Below the pieces are notes generated by a model. That model saw only the letters and a program-made list of their open reading frames with translations. It made no database searches and was not told the origin of the DNA. From Arthrobacter terricola (lineage in GTDB: Bacteria > Actinomycetota > Actinomycetes > Actinomycetales > Micrococcaceae): DNA of 64,000 nucleotides. Shown in pieces: positions 53,261 to 60,479 of the stretch. The position numbers and the translations under genes were made by a program. Location: contig NZ_SMRU01000003.1 in NCBI RefSeq assembly GCF_004354015.1, positions 62,001-126,000 on the forward strand, given 5' to 3'. Numbering within the stretch: the first letter of the stretch is position 1; each line of letters starts with the position of its first letter.

Positions 53261-54577
53261 TTAGAAGCTTGCCTGCGCCTTCTTGATCTGGTCCGCCATC
53301 TTCTTCACCGCGTCATCGGTGGACGCGGTGCCGGAGAGCACGGAGTAGACGTTCTTGTAGATGGCCTCGGAGATCTGCTGGTAGACCGGGGAGGACGGGC
53401 GGGGCTTGGCGGACTTGACCGAGGCGAGAAGTTCCTTCGCGAAGGGCATCTTCGCCAGGACGCCGGGGTCGGAATAGGCGGCCTCGTTCACCGGCGCGGA
53501 TGAATAGTCGGCGGCGACGTGCTTCTGCCAGTCCGGGCTTGTTGCGAAGTCGATGAAGGCTACCGCGGCCCCAGGGTTGGAGGAGTAGGAGGAGATGCCC
53601 AGGTTCCAGCCGCCGAGCACGCCGCTGGCCTTGCCTCCCTCCCATGAGGGCAGCGGTGCGACTCCGAACGTTCCGGCGAGCTTGGTCTTGTTCAGGAGTC
53701 CATAGACGTAGGGCCAGTTGCGTTCGTACCCGTTCTTGCCCGATTCGTAGGCCAGGCGCGTGCCATCCTCGTCGTACGTGAGCACACCCTTTTCGACAGC
53801 ACCGGACTTGATGCCGCCCGCCATGAAATCCAGGACCTTGCGGGTCTCGGGGGAATCAATCTTGATGTTGCCCTGGTCGTCGATGACGTCCCCGCCGGCG
53901 CTGTAGAGCAGCTCAAGGAAGTTCACGGTCAGGCCTTCGTACTGCTTGGCCTGGAAGACCACGCCGTCGCCCGAGGCTTTGGCGGCCTCGGTGTAGAGCT
54001 GCTGCCAGGTCTCGGGCTTGGCGACCTTGGACTTGTCGTAGTAGATCAGGCCCGCATTGGTGAAGAACGGCGTTGCCCAGTACCTGTCCTTGTACCTCGC
54101 GGTCGCTGCGGTGGAGGCGATCAGCTTGTCCTTGTTGGATTCGACCAGTTTGGTCTGGTCGAGAACCCAGCCTTGCGAGGCGAACTCGGGGGTCCACGTG
54201 ACGTCCATGAGGAACAGGTCGCATTCATTCGACTTGCCCTGGAGGCGCTGGATCGTCTGGGTGCGGGCGTCGTCGGTCGTGGCCCCGATCGAGGTGTACT
54301 TTGCCGTGACGCCAGGGTTGGCCTTCATGAACGCGTCGACCGTGCCCTTGTACAGGCCGGCCCCGTCCTTGCCGCCGCACAAGGTCACGTTGCCCTTCGC
54401 GTCCTTGGCCGACGCCGGGTCTGCTGCGGCCGCGGTGGGGCCCAATGCGGGTGTCGCTACGCCGCCGCAGCCGCTCAAGGCGAGCCCGACGGCGGCTGTT
54501 GCGGCAGCGACGACGGCGAGGCGTCCGCCCCGGCGGAACCGGAAGCGGCGGGATGTGGCGGGGTTGATGGTGTTCAC
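53261..54577 (-). CDS. extracellular sugar-binding lipoprotein of an ABC transporter
   Basis: 438 residues from GTG 54577, preceded by AAAGGAG 6 bases upstream. A lipoprotein signal (AVVAAATAAVGLALSGCGG) has its lipobox cysteine near residue 37. The mature part has the MalE-like layout, with TDDARTQTIQRLQG, YWATPFFTNAGLIYYD and GWNLGISSYSSNPGAAVAF. It binds the imported sugar outside the membrane. It lies 53 bases downstream of the lyase gene in the same direction. Confidence 0.9.
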   Translation of the reverse strand: MNTINPATSRRFRFRRGGRLAVVAAATAAVGLALSGCGGVATPALGPTAAAADPASAKDAKGNVTLCGGKDGAGLYKGTVDAFMKANPGVTAKYTSIGATTDDARTQTIQRLQGKSNECDLFLMDVTWTPEFASQGWVLDQTKLVESNKDKLIASTAATARYKDRYWATPFFTNAGLIYYDKSKVAKPETWQQLYTEAAKASGDGVVFQAKQYEGLTVNFLELLYSAGGDVIDDQGNIKIDSPETRKVLDFMAGGIKSGAVEKGVLTYDEDGTRLAYESGKNGYERNWPYVYGLLNKTKLAGTFGVAPLPSWEGGKASGVLGGWNLGISSYSSNPGAAVAFIDFATSPDWQKHVAADYSSAPVNEAAYSDPGVLAKMPFAKELLASVKSAKPRPSSPVYQQISEAIYKNVYSVLSGTASTDDAVKKMADQIKKAQASF

Positions 54578-54630
54578 AGATAGCTCCTTTGGATCTGGTG
54601 TGAGGGAAATTGGGAAACGGTCGGGATGGG

Positions 54631-56007
54631 TCAGGGGTGGTTGATGAGGGCCCGGACCCGCTCGGAGGTCTCTGCCGCGATGCGTGAGCACAGTCCGAGG
54701 TGGTGCGCAGGGTCGAGGAGGTCGGTGATCTCGCTGTCAGTGAGGCGTGCGGTGACCTGCGGGTCTTCGATCAGGGCCTCAGTGAAGGTCGTCCCGCCGG
54801 AGCTTGCCTGGAGGGCGGCATGGTGGACGACGGTGTGGGCTTCCTGCCGCCCGATCGACCGGGCCAGGCGCATCATCACGGCTTCGGCCGTGATGAGCCC
54901 TCCGGTGAGGCCGAGGTTGGCCTCCATGCGTTCGGGGAAGACTTCCAGCCCCGAGAGGACCCGATCGAGCGTATTCAGGACGTCGTCGGCGAGGATTGTG
55001 GCCTGCTCGACCGCGCGGTCCATCATGGCCGAGCGCGCGCCGTCGACCTCGTGGGACTGGATCATCGCCTCGAGCGCAAGGGGCACAAGCGCCCTGACCT
55101 GGGCCGCGCCGGTCACGATCTGCCCACACAGCTTCGGGTTCCGCTTCTGCGGCATGGTCGAGCTGCCGACATCGCCGGCAGGAACCGGCTCGCTGAGTTC
55201 TCCAAACTCGGTAGACATGAGACGGGCCACTTCTTCGGAGACCGAAGCTGCGCTGGCGCAGACCATCGCGAGGACCGAAACGAACTCGGCGAAGTGATCC
55301 ACCAAGCTGCGGGAGGAGACCGTCATCGGGGCCAATCCGAGCTGACGGGCGACCGAGGCCTGCACCGCGGGGCCCCTCTCGCCCAGACTCGCGAACGTCC
55401 CCGCGGCCCCTGCGGTCATCGAGACGAACAGCCGTGGGCCGAGCTGGTCCATGCGTTCGAGGTGCCGGGCCATGACGTCGGCCCACACGGCCGCCTTGTA
55501 CCCGAAGGTGATCGGTACGGCGTGCTGCCAGTGCGTGCGTCCTGCCATCGGCGTGTCCGCGTATCGCGCGGCCAGGTCAGCGAGGGAGGCGATCACGGCT
55601 GTGATGCGTTCACGTAGCCGACCGTGGGCTTCGCGGATGCCCACGGTGTCGCCGGTCTGCTGGATGTTCTGGGTCGTCGCGCCCCAATGCACCCAGCCGC
55701 CATGCCCGGGACCGGCCGCGCGGGCGAGCTCGGCGATCAGAGGGACCATGACGTGCCCGGTGGCGGCTTCCCCTTCAAGGATCCGGCCGTAGTCGAGCAG
55801 ATCGAGGTGCGCGGCGGCGGCGATCTTCTCGGCCGCATCCCACGGGACGACCCCGGCCTCGGCCTCGGCCCGGGCGAGGGCTGCTTCAACGTCGAGCCAG
55901 CGCTGCCTCTTGGCACGCTCGCAGAACAGCAGGCGCATCGGCGCATCATCAGCCGGCTCGGCTGGGGCGGCGCAGTGGGGTATCGGGGCGGCGACAGTGT
56001 CGGACAT
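54631..56007 (-). CDS. fumarase/adenylosuccinate-lyase superfamily enzyme (PcaB/ASL-like)
   Basis: 458 residues from ATG 56007 (AAGGA 6 bases upstream). The superfamily signature is intact: VGSSTMPQKRNPKLCGQIV, with the catalytic serine loop, and GRTHWQHAVPITFGYKAAVW. The latter resembles 3-carboxy-cis,cis-muconate cycloisomerase as well as adenylosuccinate lyase. Enzymes of this fold remove a fumarate-like group or cyclise muconates. It is the first gene after the LacI operator and seems co-transcribed with a sugar uptake operon, which is unusual. It is unlikely to be the housekeeping PurB. Substrate unknown. Confidence 0.85.
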   Translation of the reverse strand: MSDTVAAPIPHCAAPAEPADDAPMRLLFCERAKRQRWLDVEAALARAEAEAGVVPWDAAEKIAAAAHLDLLDYGRILEGEAATGHVMVPLIAELARAAGPGHGGWVHWGATTQNIQQTGDTVGIREAHGRLRERITAVIASLADLAARYADTPMAGRTHWQHAVPITFGYKAAVWADVMARHLERMDQLGPRLFVSMTAGAAGTFASLGERGPAVQASVARQLGLAPMTVSSRSLVDHFAEFVSVLAMVCASAASVSEEVARLMSTEFGELSEPVPAGDVGSSTMPQKRNPKLCGQIVTGAAQVRALVPLALEAMIQSHEVDGARSAMMDRAVEQATILADDVLNTLDRVLSGLEVFPERMEANLGLTGGLITAEAVMMRLARSIGRQEAHTVVHHAALQASSGGTTFTEALIEDPQVTARLTDSEITDLLDPAHHLGLCSRIAAETSERVRALINHP

Positions 56008-56103
56008 CGTTATTCCTTGGACGGCTCCGAACCCGGCACAGTGACCGGAGCCCGGAGCGGGCGGGGACACACCGCCCGGCGCGAGAGGCGTGTCGAATTC
56101 GAG

Positions 56104-56143
56104 TGGTGGATCGATTCGGCAAAAATGCCGAATCGATCCACCA
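56104..56143. promoter_or_regulatory. double LacI-type operator: perfect 18-bp inverted repeat
   Basis: tggtggatcgattcggca (56104-56121), four bases, tgccgaatcgatccacca (56126-56143). Each arm is itself a pseudo-palindrome centred on CG (TGxxGxATCGATxCxxCA), like LacI-family operators. It sits 97 bases upstream of the lyase start. Confidence 0.7.
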
Positions 56144-56181
56144 TATGAGCAAAAGAAAAGGCCTGCGATACTCGGCTTGCG

Positions 56182-56199
56182 TGCCGGATCGATTCAGCA
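56182..56199. promoter_or_regulatory. third LacI-type operator
   Basis: tgccggatcgattcagca, same centre and 6 of 8 positions symmetric. It lies between the double operator and the end of the LacI gene. Confidence 0.65.
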
Positions 56200-56234
56200 T
56201 CTGTGTAAATGGTGTCAGGTGACGGTCGTCACTG

Positions 56235-57248
56235 TCAAGCGTGGGTCTGGCAGCCGCAGGATTCGCGGACCACGAGTTCCGGGGGGAAGAGCCGACGCTC
56301 AGGCTCTGAGTCCAGTTCGTCGAGTTCGGCCAGGAGCAGTTCCGCTGCCGCGTGCCCGAGCCGTTCGGGGTGGGTGGCGACGCTGGTGAGTGGAGGCTCC
56401 CAGAGAGCGGCTGTGTTCACGTCGTCGTATCCGATGATTCGGACGCTGTTGGCCCTGCCGGCGATGCGCAGTGCCCGGTACAGGCCGAAGGCTACGCTGT
56501 CGCTGTGGCAGATCACTGCTTCGGGCAGTTCCCCTCGTGCAAGTAGTTGTTCTCCCGCCGCCAGGCCGCCCTGCCCCGAGGTTTCGCTCTCCACATCGAC
56601 CAGGGTCGCGGGGTCGACACCTCCGGCCCGGAGGGCATCCTTCACTCCGTCGATCCGGTCCCTGCGTGAAAGCACGGCCGGGCGCCCGCCCACGTAGGCG
56701 AGCGAGCGGCTTCCGTGATCCAGGAGATGCTCGGCGGCGAGGCGTCCGCCTAGCCGGTCATCCGGCCCCACGTAGGGCGCCGGGGCGCCGTCCAAATACC
56801 GGGTCATAAGGACATGCGGAATACCCGAGGCCGTGAGACCTTCGAGAAAGGAACCGCTCGTCCGGCCTGCTGGCACGATCGCGAGACCCGCAATTTGATG
56901 CTCCCTGAGTTCAGCGACAAGCTCATCCTGCCGCGCGGCGTCATCCCCAGTCGCAACCACCAGGGAACGAAAACCGGCCCTGGCCAGCGTCGACTCGAGT
57001 CCGACGAGGAGCTCCCCGAAGAACGGGCTGGCGATGTTGGTCACCACAACGCCGACCGTGGTGGTCTTGTGGGTGCGCAGGGAGGCCGCGCCCCGGTTGT
57101 ACACATACCCGAGCTCGCGCATCGCCTGATGGACCCGGTCACGCGTTTCGGAGGCGACCCGCCCCGTCCTGGTCACAACATTCGACGCCGTCGTCCTGGA
57201 CACCCCGGCATGAGCGGCAACATCCTTGAGCGTGACAGCTTGAACCAT
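56235..57248 (-). CDS. LacI family transcriptional regulator
   Basis: 337 residues from ATG 57248. The HTH and hinge are TLKDVAAHAGVSRTTASNVV and ETRDRVHQAMRELGYVYNRG. The effector domain has TTTVGVVVTNIASPFFGELL and ends with ESCGCQTHA. It most likely represses the lyase-transporter-glucosidase operon and itself, since four related operator units lie at 56104-56199 and 57260-57277. The effector is probably the imported sugar or a derivative of it. Confidence 0.92.
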   Translation of the reverse strand: MVQAVTLKDVAAHAGVSRTTASNVVTRTGRVASETRDRVHQAMRELGYVYNRGAASLRTHKTTTVGVVVTNIASPFFGELLVGLESTLARAGFRSLVVATGDDAARQDELVAELREHQIAGLAIVPAGRTSGSFLEGLTASGIPHVLMTRYLDGAPAPYVGPDDRLGGRLAAEHLLDHGSRSLAYVGGRPAVLSRRDRIDGVKDALRAGGVDPATLVDVESETSGQGGLAAGEQLLARGELPEAVICHSDSVAFGLYRALRIAGRANSVRIIGYDDVNTAALWEPPLTSVATHPERLGHAAAELLLAELDELDSEPERRLFPPELVVRESCGCQTHA

Positions 57249-57259
57249 ACTGTCACGAT

Positions 57260-57277
57260 AGCAGGATCGATTCAGCA
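57260..57277. promoter_or_regulatory. LacI-type operator upstream of the regulator gene
   Basis: agcaggatcgattcagca, 12 bases upstream of the LacI ATG, matching the core GGATCGATTCAGCA of the site at 56182-56199. It implies autoregulation. Confidence 0.65.
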
Positions 57278-57299
57278 TTCGCGCGCCATGTCCGCTACG

Positions 57300-57955
57300 C
57301 CGCCCTTAGGTCCCCGAAACCCCTCAGCCGGGGCGTAGGCTGTCGGCATGAGCGGCCCTGCGGAGTCCGCCGAACCTTTGCAAAGGCTGCGAGCGGGCGG
57401 TCAAGGTGGCATGCCCAGCACGAGCCTGCAGAGGGGGTCTCGACCTCTCCCGCCAAGCAATGTCGGGTGGTATGACGAGCTGCCCAACCGTCGTGGACCG
57501 CTGATTCCACGACCATTACGTTGTCCCGGCTGAGCTCCTCGACAAGGCTTTTGGCACGTCCGATGGCGCGAACGGATATACCGCCCGCTTGCGAGCGCCT
57601 CCTCGAGGCAACGGGCACTCAAAGGGCTGGCGTAGCCGGGTTGGAACGCTGCGGCGCTGAGGTCAGGAGTCGCATGTTTGGTCACTAAGGTTCCGTGGCC
57701 GTTCTGAGTCAGGGACGGGCGGCGCCCGGCCGTTAGGTTTCGGCGGCGTTCTGATAAAGGATCTTCTGCTGAGCATGAGGGGCCGGAGTGCAACTTGGGG
57801 AACCGGGAACGATCCAAAAGTTCGCGAGGAAATAAGCGACGCAGGAGCGCCGAGCGAAGTTTTGGATTGGGGCCGGCGCAAAAGCGCCCTGGTTGCGCGG
57901 AGGACCCGCCCAGCGATGATCGAGCATCAGAACGACAACAGTGAAGATACGATAT
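57300..57955 (-). pseudogene. decayed coding remnants in the island
   Basis: No intact gene. On the minus strand two frames carry protein-like pieces in succession: AAAFQPGYASPLSARCLEEA (about 57580-57645) and, after a frame change, VRAIGRAKSLVEELSRDNVM (about 57510-57570). A further piece, AQQKILYQNAAET, ends with a stop near 57738 and resembles the C-terminus of amidohydrolase-2 proteins. These look like frameshifted leftovers of lost cargo; the families are uncertain. Confidence 0.4.
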
Positions 57956-58171
57956 CTAAACTTCTAGGTGCGAGGACAACCACGAGTTGAAGTCGCTCCG
58001 GCTGATCCTCAGATGTCGGCCGATTCTGTAGGCGCGGGGGCCGATATGTTTCACCCTCCACTGGTAGAACGTCTGCTCAGGAATCTGTAACTGGGTGCAA
58101 ATGTCTTTCGGGGTCAACCATTGTTCGTCGGCAGTCTCCGCCGTGCTGCTTCGTTCTGGCTTCGTGGTCAT
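57956..58171 (-). CDS. excisionase-like helix-turn-helix protein
   Basis: 71 residues. The wHTH is LTPKDICTQLQIPEQTFYQW followed by GPRAYRIGRHLRISRSDFNS, the AlpA/HTH_17 pattern of excisionases and recombination directionality factors. ATG 58171 has GGAGG 5 bases upstream. In the excised circle it would lie close to the attachment site and integrase, which fits a role in excision. Confidence 0.85.
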   Translation of the reverse strand: MTTKPERSSTAETADEQWLTPKDICTQLQIPEQTFYQWRVKHIGPRAYRIGRHLRISRSDFNSWLSSHLEV

Positions 58172-58450
58172 CCGTGCCTCCGTCGTGTCCGCGGCTTGAC
58201 TGCCGGCGTAGGTGCCAGCTGTGTTTCTGGTTCATGGGAAAGGAAGAGCCAGGCGGCATGACGGTGCGCGGAGCCTGCCGCGGCGCACGTTGAACCTCAT
58301 AACGCGATTCGCCCACCGTTTACCCACCGGAAACGATGGTGCGTAACGAAAAATGATGACATGCCCGTCGCCCGATTTGGGGCCATTCTGCCCCGGAATC
58401 TAGGCACTTTTAGCATCCACCGAATACTAATGAAAAACGCGAAATCATTC
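58172..58450. other. island right end, no gene seen
   Basis: Contains one arm-site copy and an AT-richer stretch just before attR, typical of phage-like attachment regions. No open frame with protein character. Confidence 0.5.
58322..58335 (+). repeat. putative integrase arm site at the right end
   Basis: acccaccggaaacg, identical to 43129-43142. Confidence 0.6.
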
Positions 58451-58486
58451 TCCTAAGGTCCTCGGTTCAAGTCCGAGTAGCCCTAC
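58451..58486 (+). other. attR (displaced host tRNA 3' end)
   Basis: Identical 36 bases to attL, without a tRNA 5' part. The host terminator of the tRNA follows. Confidence 0.93.
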
Positions 58487-58492
58487 AGGAGA

Positions 58493-58537
58493 GGAGCCTT
58501 TGACTCACGGAAACGTGAGCCAAAGGCTCCTTTTTTG
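58493..58537 (+). terminator. original host terminator of the CAT tRNA
   Basis: gagcctttg-actcacg hairpin closed by gaaa, then cgtgag-ccaaaggctc and a T run. Confidence 0.88.
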
Positions 58538-58576
58538 TTGAGCAGTTTTTGTTGCGGTGCGCCACTCATTGCGATA

Positions 58577-58594
58577 AGTTACTCATCGGTAACT
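58577..58594. promoter_or_regulatory. AGTTAC-N6-GTAACT palindrome upstream of the acyl-CoA dehydrogenase
   Basis: agttactcatcggtaact, 17 of 18 bases identical to 17498-17515. It lies 17 bases before the start codon, where a repressor would block expression. Confidence 0.55.
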
Positions 58595-58610
58595 TAAGCG
58601 AAGGGGTGTC

Positions 58611-59801
58611 ATGTCCAAGGCAGCAATCGATCTCGACAACCTCCCATATGCCGATGGGGATTTCTTCGGCTTTGAGGACCTGCTCACTGGAAAGGAGAAG
58701 GACAGGCTGGCCGAGATCAGGGACTTCCTCGCCCGCGAAGTCAGGCCGATCGCTGTTGACTGGTGGAACCGCGGCGAGTTTCCGCTTGACCTCATCCCCA
58801 AGCTCGCGGAGATCGATTTGGTCAGCCCCGTGAAGCGGCAGGGCCATTCCCACGTCTTTGCTGGACTGATCCACGCCGAAGTCACCCGCGCCGATACCTC
58901 AATTGCCACGTTCATGGGTGTCCACGACGGCTTGTTCACCGGCTCCATCGAGGCGCTTGCCTCGCAAGAGCAACAAGACGAATGGCTCCCGGACATTTAC
59001 TCCCTCAAGAAGGTGGGTGCCTTCGGGCTGACCGAACCCCTGGGCGGCTCGGATGTAGCAGGGGGCACCCGGACCACTGCGCGCCGGGATGGGGATTCGT
59101 GGATCCTCAACGGTGCCAAACGATGGATCGGCAACGCGACGTTCTCCGACTGGGTGGTGGTTTTTGCCCGGGACCTCGCCGACAACCAGGTCAAGGCGTT
59201 CATGGTGGACACGGGCCTTCCCGGATTCAAGGCCAGCAAGATCGAAAACAAGATCTCCCTGCGGATCGTTCAAAACGCTGACATCACCCTCGATAACGTT
59301 GTGGTTCCGGACTCCTTCAAACTGGCCAACGCGAACAGCTTCAAGGACGTCAATAAGGTACTCAAGGTCACGCGGCTCGCCGTCGCCTGGCAGGCTGTCG
59401 GCCAGCAACTCGCGGCGTTCGACGTCGGCCGGCGCTATGCGGTGGAACGCATCCAGTTCGGGAAGCCCTTGGCGGCCTTCCAATTGGTGCAGGACCAGCT
59501 CGTCCAAATTCTCGGCAATGCGGTCAGCTCCATGGGCATGATGGTCCGCCTTGCCCAACTCGAGGACGCAGGGGTGGCCAAAGATGAACAATCCGCCCTG
59601 GCAAAAGCGTTCACCACGGCCCGCATGCGCGAAAGCGTTGCCTTGGGCCGCAGCATCCTCGGCGGCAACGGGATTGTCACCGACTTCGGAATGGCCAAGA
59701 TCTTCGCCGACGCAGAGGCGATCTACTCCTACGAAGGCACGCACGAAATCAACACCCTGGTTGCCGGACGGGCGATCACCGGAGTCTCCGCCATCGTCTA
59801 G
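58611..59801 (+). CDS. acyl-CoA dehydrogenase, glutaryl-CoA dehydrogenase-like
   Basis: 396 residues of the acyl-CoA dehydrogenase fold. AFGLTEPLGGSDVAGGTRTT is the FAD loop, FGKPLAAFQLVQDQLVQIL a helix of the C-terminal domain, and YSYEGTHEINTLVAGRAITG carries the catalytic Glu at the glutaryl-CoA dehydrogenase position. It oxidises a short or dicarboxylic acyl-CoA and passes electrons to ETF. It stands alone behind a palindromic operator. Broad substrate choice is possible. Confidence 0.88.
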   Translation: MSKAAIDLDNLPYADGDFFGFEDLLTGKEKDRLAEIRDFLAREVRPIAVDWWNRGEFPLDLIPKLAEIDLVSPVKRQGHSHVFAGLIHAEVTRADTSIATFMGVHDGLFTGSIEALASQEQQDEWLPDIYSLKKVGAFGLTEPLGGSDVAGGTRTTARRDGDSWILNGAKRWIGNATFSDWVVVFARDLADNQVKAFMVDTGLPGFKASKIENKISLRIVQNADITLDNVVVPDSFKLANANSFKDVNKVLKVTRLAVAWQAVGQQLAAFDVGRRYAVERIQFGKPLAAFQLVQDQLVQILGNAVSSMGMMVRLAQLEDAGVAKDEQSALAKAFTTARMRESVALGRSILGGNGIVTDFGMAKIFADAEAIYSYEGTHEINTLVAGRAITGVSAIV

Positions 59802-59809
59802 AGGCAACG

Positions 59810-60412
59810 TCATCGACCAACTGTTGCCCCTGGTTCATTGAAGGCTGGTTCATTGGAGGCTGGCCCGTTGAGGGGCAGCAAGACCGACGGGCGGAGATCA
59901 GTGACGAATGCGAGGGGATTGACGTAGTCCTCTCCGCGCCGGACGCCCCAGTGGACGCAGGGGCTAGCCTCGCAATGACCGTTTTCCAAGGTTCCGATGA
60001 CTTGCCCTTTGGACACCGGAGTTCCTTCCTTGAGCTCGGACTTAACAGGTTCGAAGCTGCTCCGGATCCCGCCGCCGTGGTCGATTGTGATCACAGGTCT
60101 GTCCACCACAGTGCCCACGAAGCTCACGGTGCCGTCCCCAGGAGAGGTAACCGGGCCGGCGTCGGACGCTGTTTGCAAGTCCACGCCGCGGTGCCCGCTC
60201 AACCACGGTTTGTCCGGCGGTTCGAAACGCCGCAGGACAGGTGGAACGGGAGGCAGCGGCCAGGCCCACTCCGGCCGGATGCGGGATACCCCTTGGCCGG
60301 CCGGGGAAGCGGCTTCAGCCGACACCGGCGTGCTCGCAGGCGCTGCGAGAGCCAGCACCAAGGGGAGACTGAACAAGAATTTCGCCGTTCGCATGGCACA
60401 AGCCTTCGGCAT
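59810..60412 (-). CDS. secreted M23-family peptidoglycan endopeptidase
   Basis: 200 residues. Signal peptide (KFLFSLPLVLALAAPASTPV), then a LytM domain with the metal motif GHRGVDLQTASDAG (HxxxD), the central HGGGIRSSFEPV and the last ligand in CVHWGVRRGEDYVNP. The second metal His lies in HWGVR in place of the common HFEVR. It cuts cell-wall crosslinks or activates other hydrolases. Start at 60412 or ATG 60394. Confidence 0.85.
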   Translation of the reverse strand: MPKACAMRTAKFLFSLPLVLALAAPASTPVSAEAASPAGQGVSRIRPEWAWPLPPVPPVLRRFEPPDKPWLSGHRGVDLQTASDAGPVTSPGDGTVSFVGTVVDRPVITIDHGGGIRSSFEPVKSELKEGTPVSKGQVIGTLENGHCEASPCVHWGVRRGEDYVNPLAFVTDLRPSVLLPLNGPASNEPAFNEPGATVGR

Positions 60413-60479
60413 CCCGTCGGCTCCCGGAAGCCCGAAAGTCGGCTATGTGGAAAACCGCGGAAAGGCAGTATCCCAGAGG

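Larger units (their letters stand above)
43013..58486. mobile_element. ~15.4-kb integrative mobilizable element inserted in the CAT tRNA
   Basis: Bounded by a perfect 36-bp repeat of the tRNA 3' end. It contains a tyrosine integrase next to the tRNA, a MobF relaxase, a toxin-antitoxin pair, a LacI-controlled alpha-glucoside-type operon and an excisionase-like HTH gene near the far end. No type IV secretion, coupling-protein or replication gene is seen, so transfer would need a helper. Decayed gene pieces suggest some age. Confidence 0.9.

Noticed and set aside
54631..56007. lyase gene as the housekeeping purB
   Set aside because: It lies on a mobile element inside a sugar operon and its GRTHWQHAVPITFG block leans toward the PcaB-like branch; a core purB is expected elsewhere.
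56104..56143. inverted repeat read as a CRISPR or transposon end
   Set aside because: Only one pair with a 4-base loop and no spacers or transposase; the arms match the other LacI-type operators.
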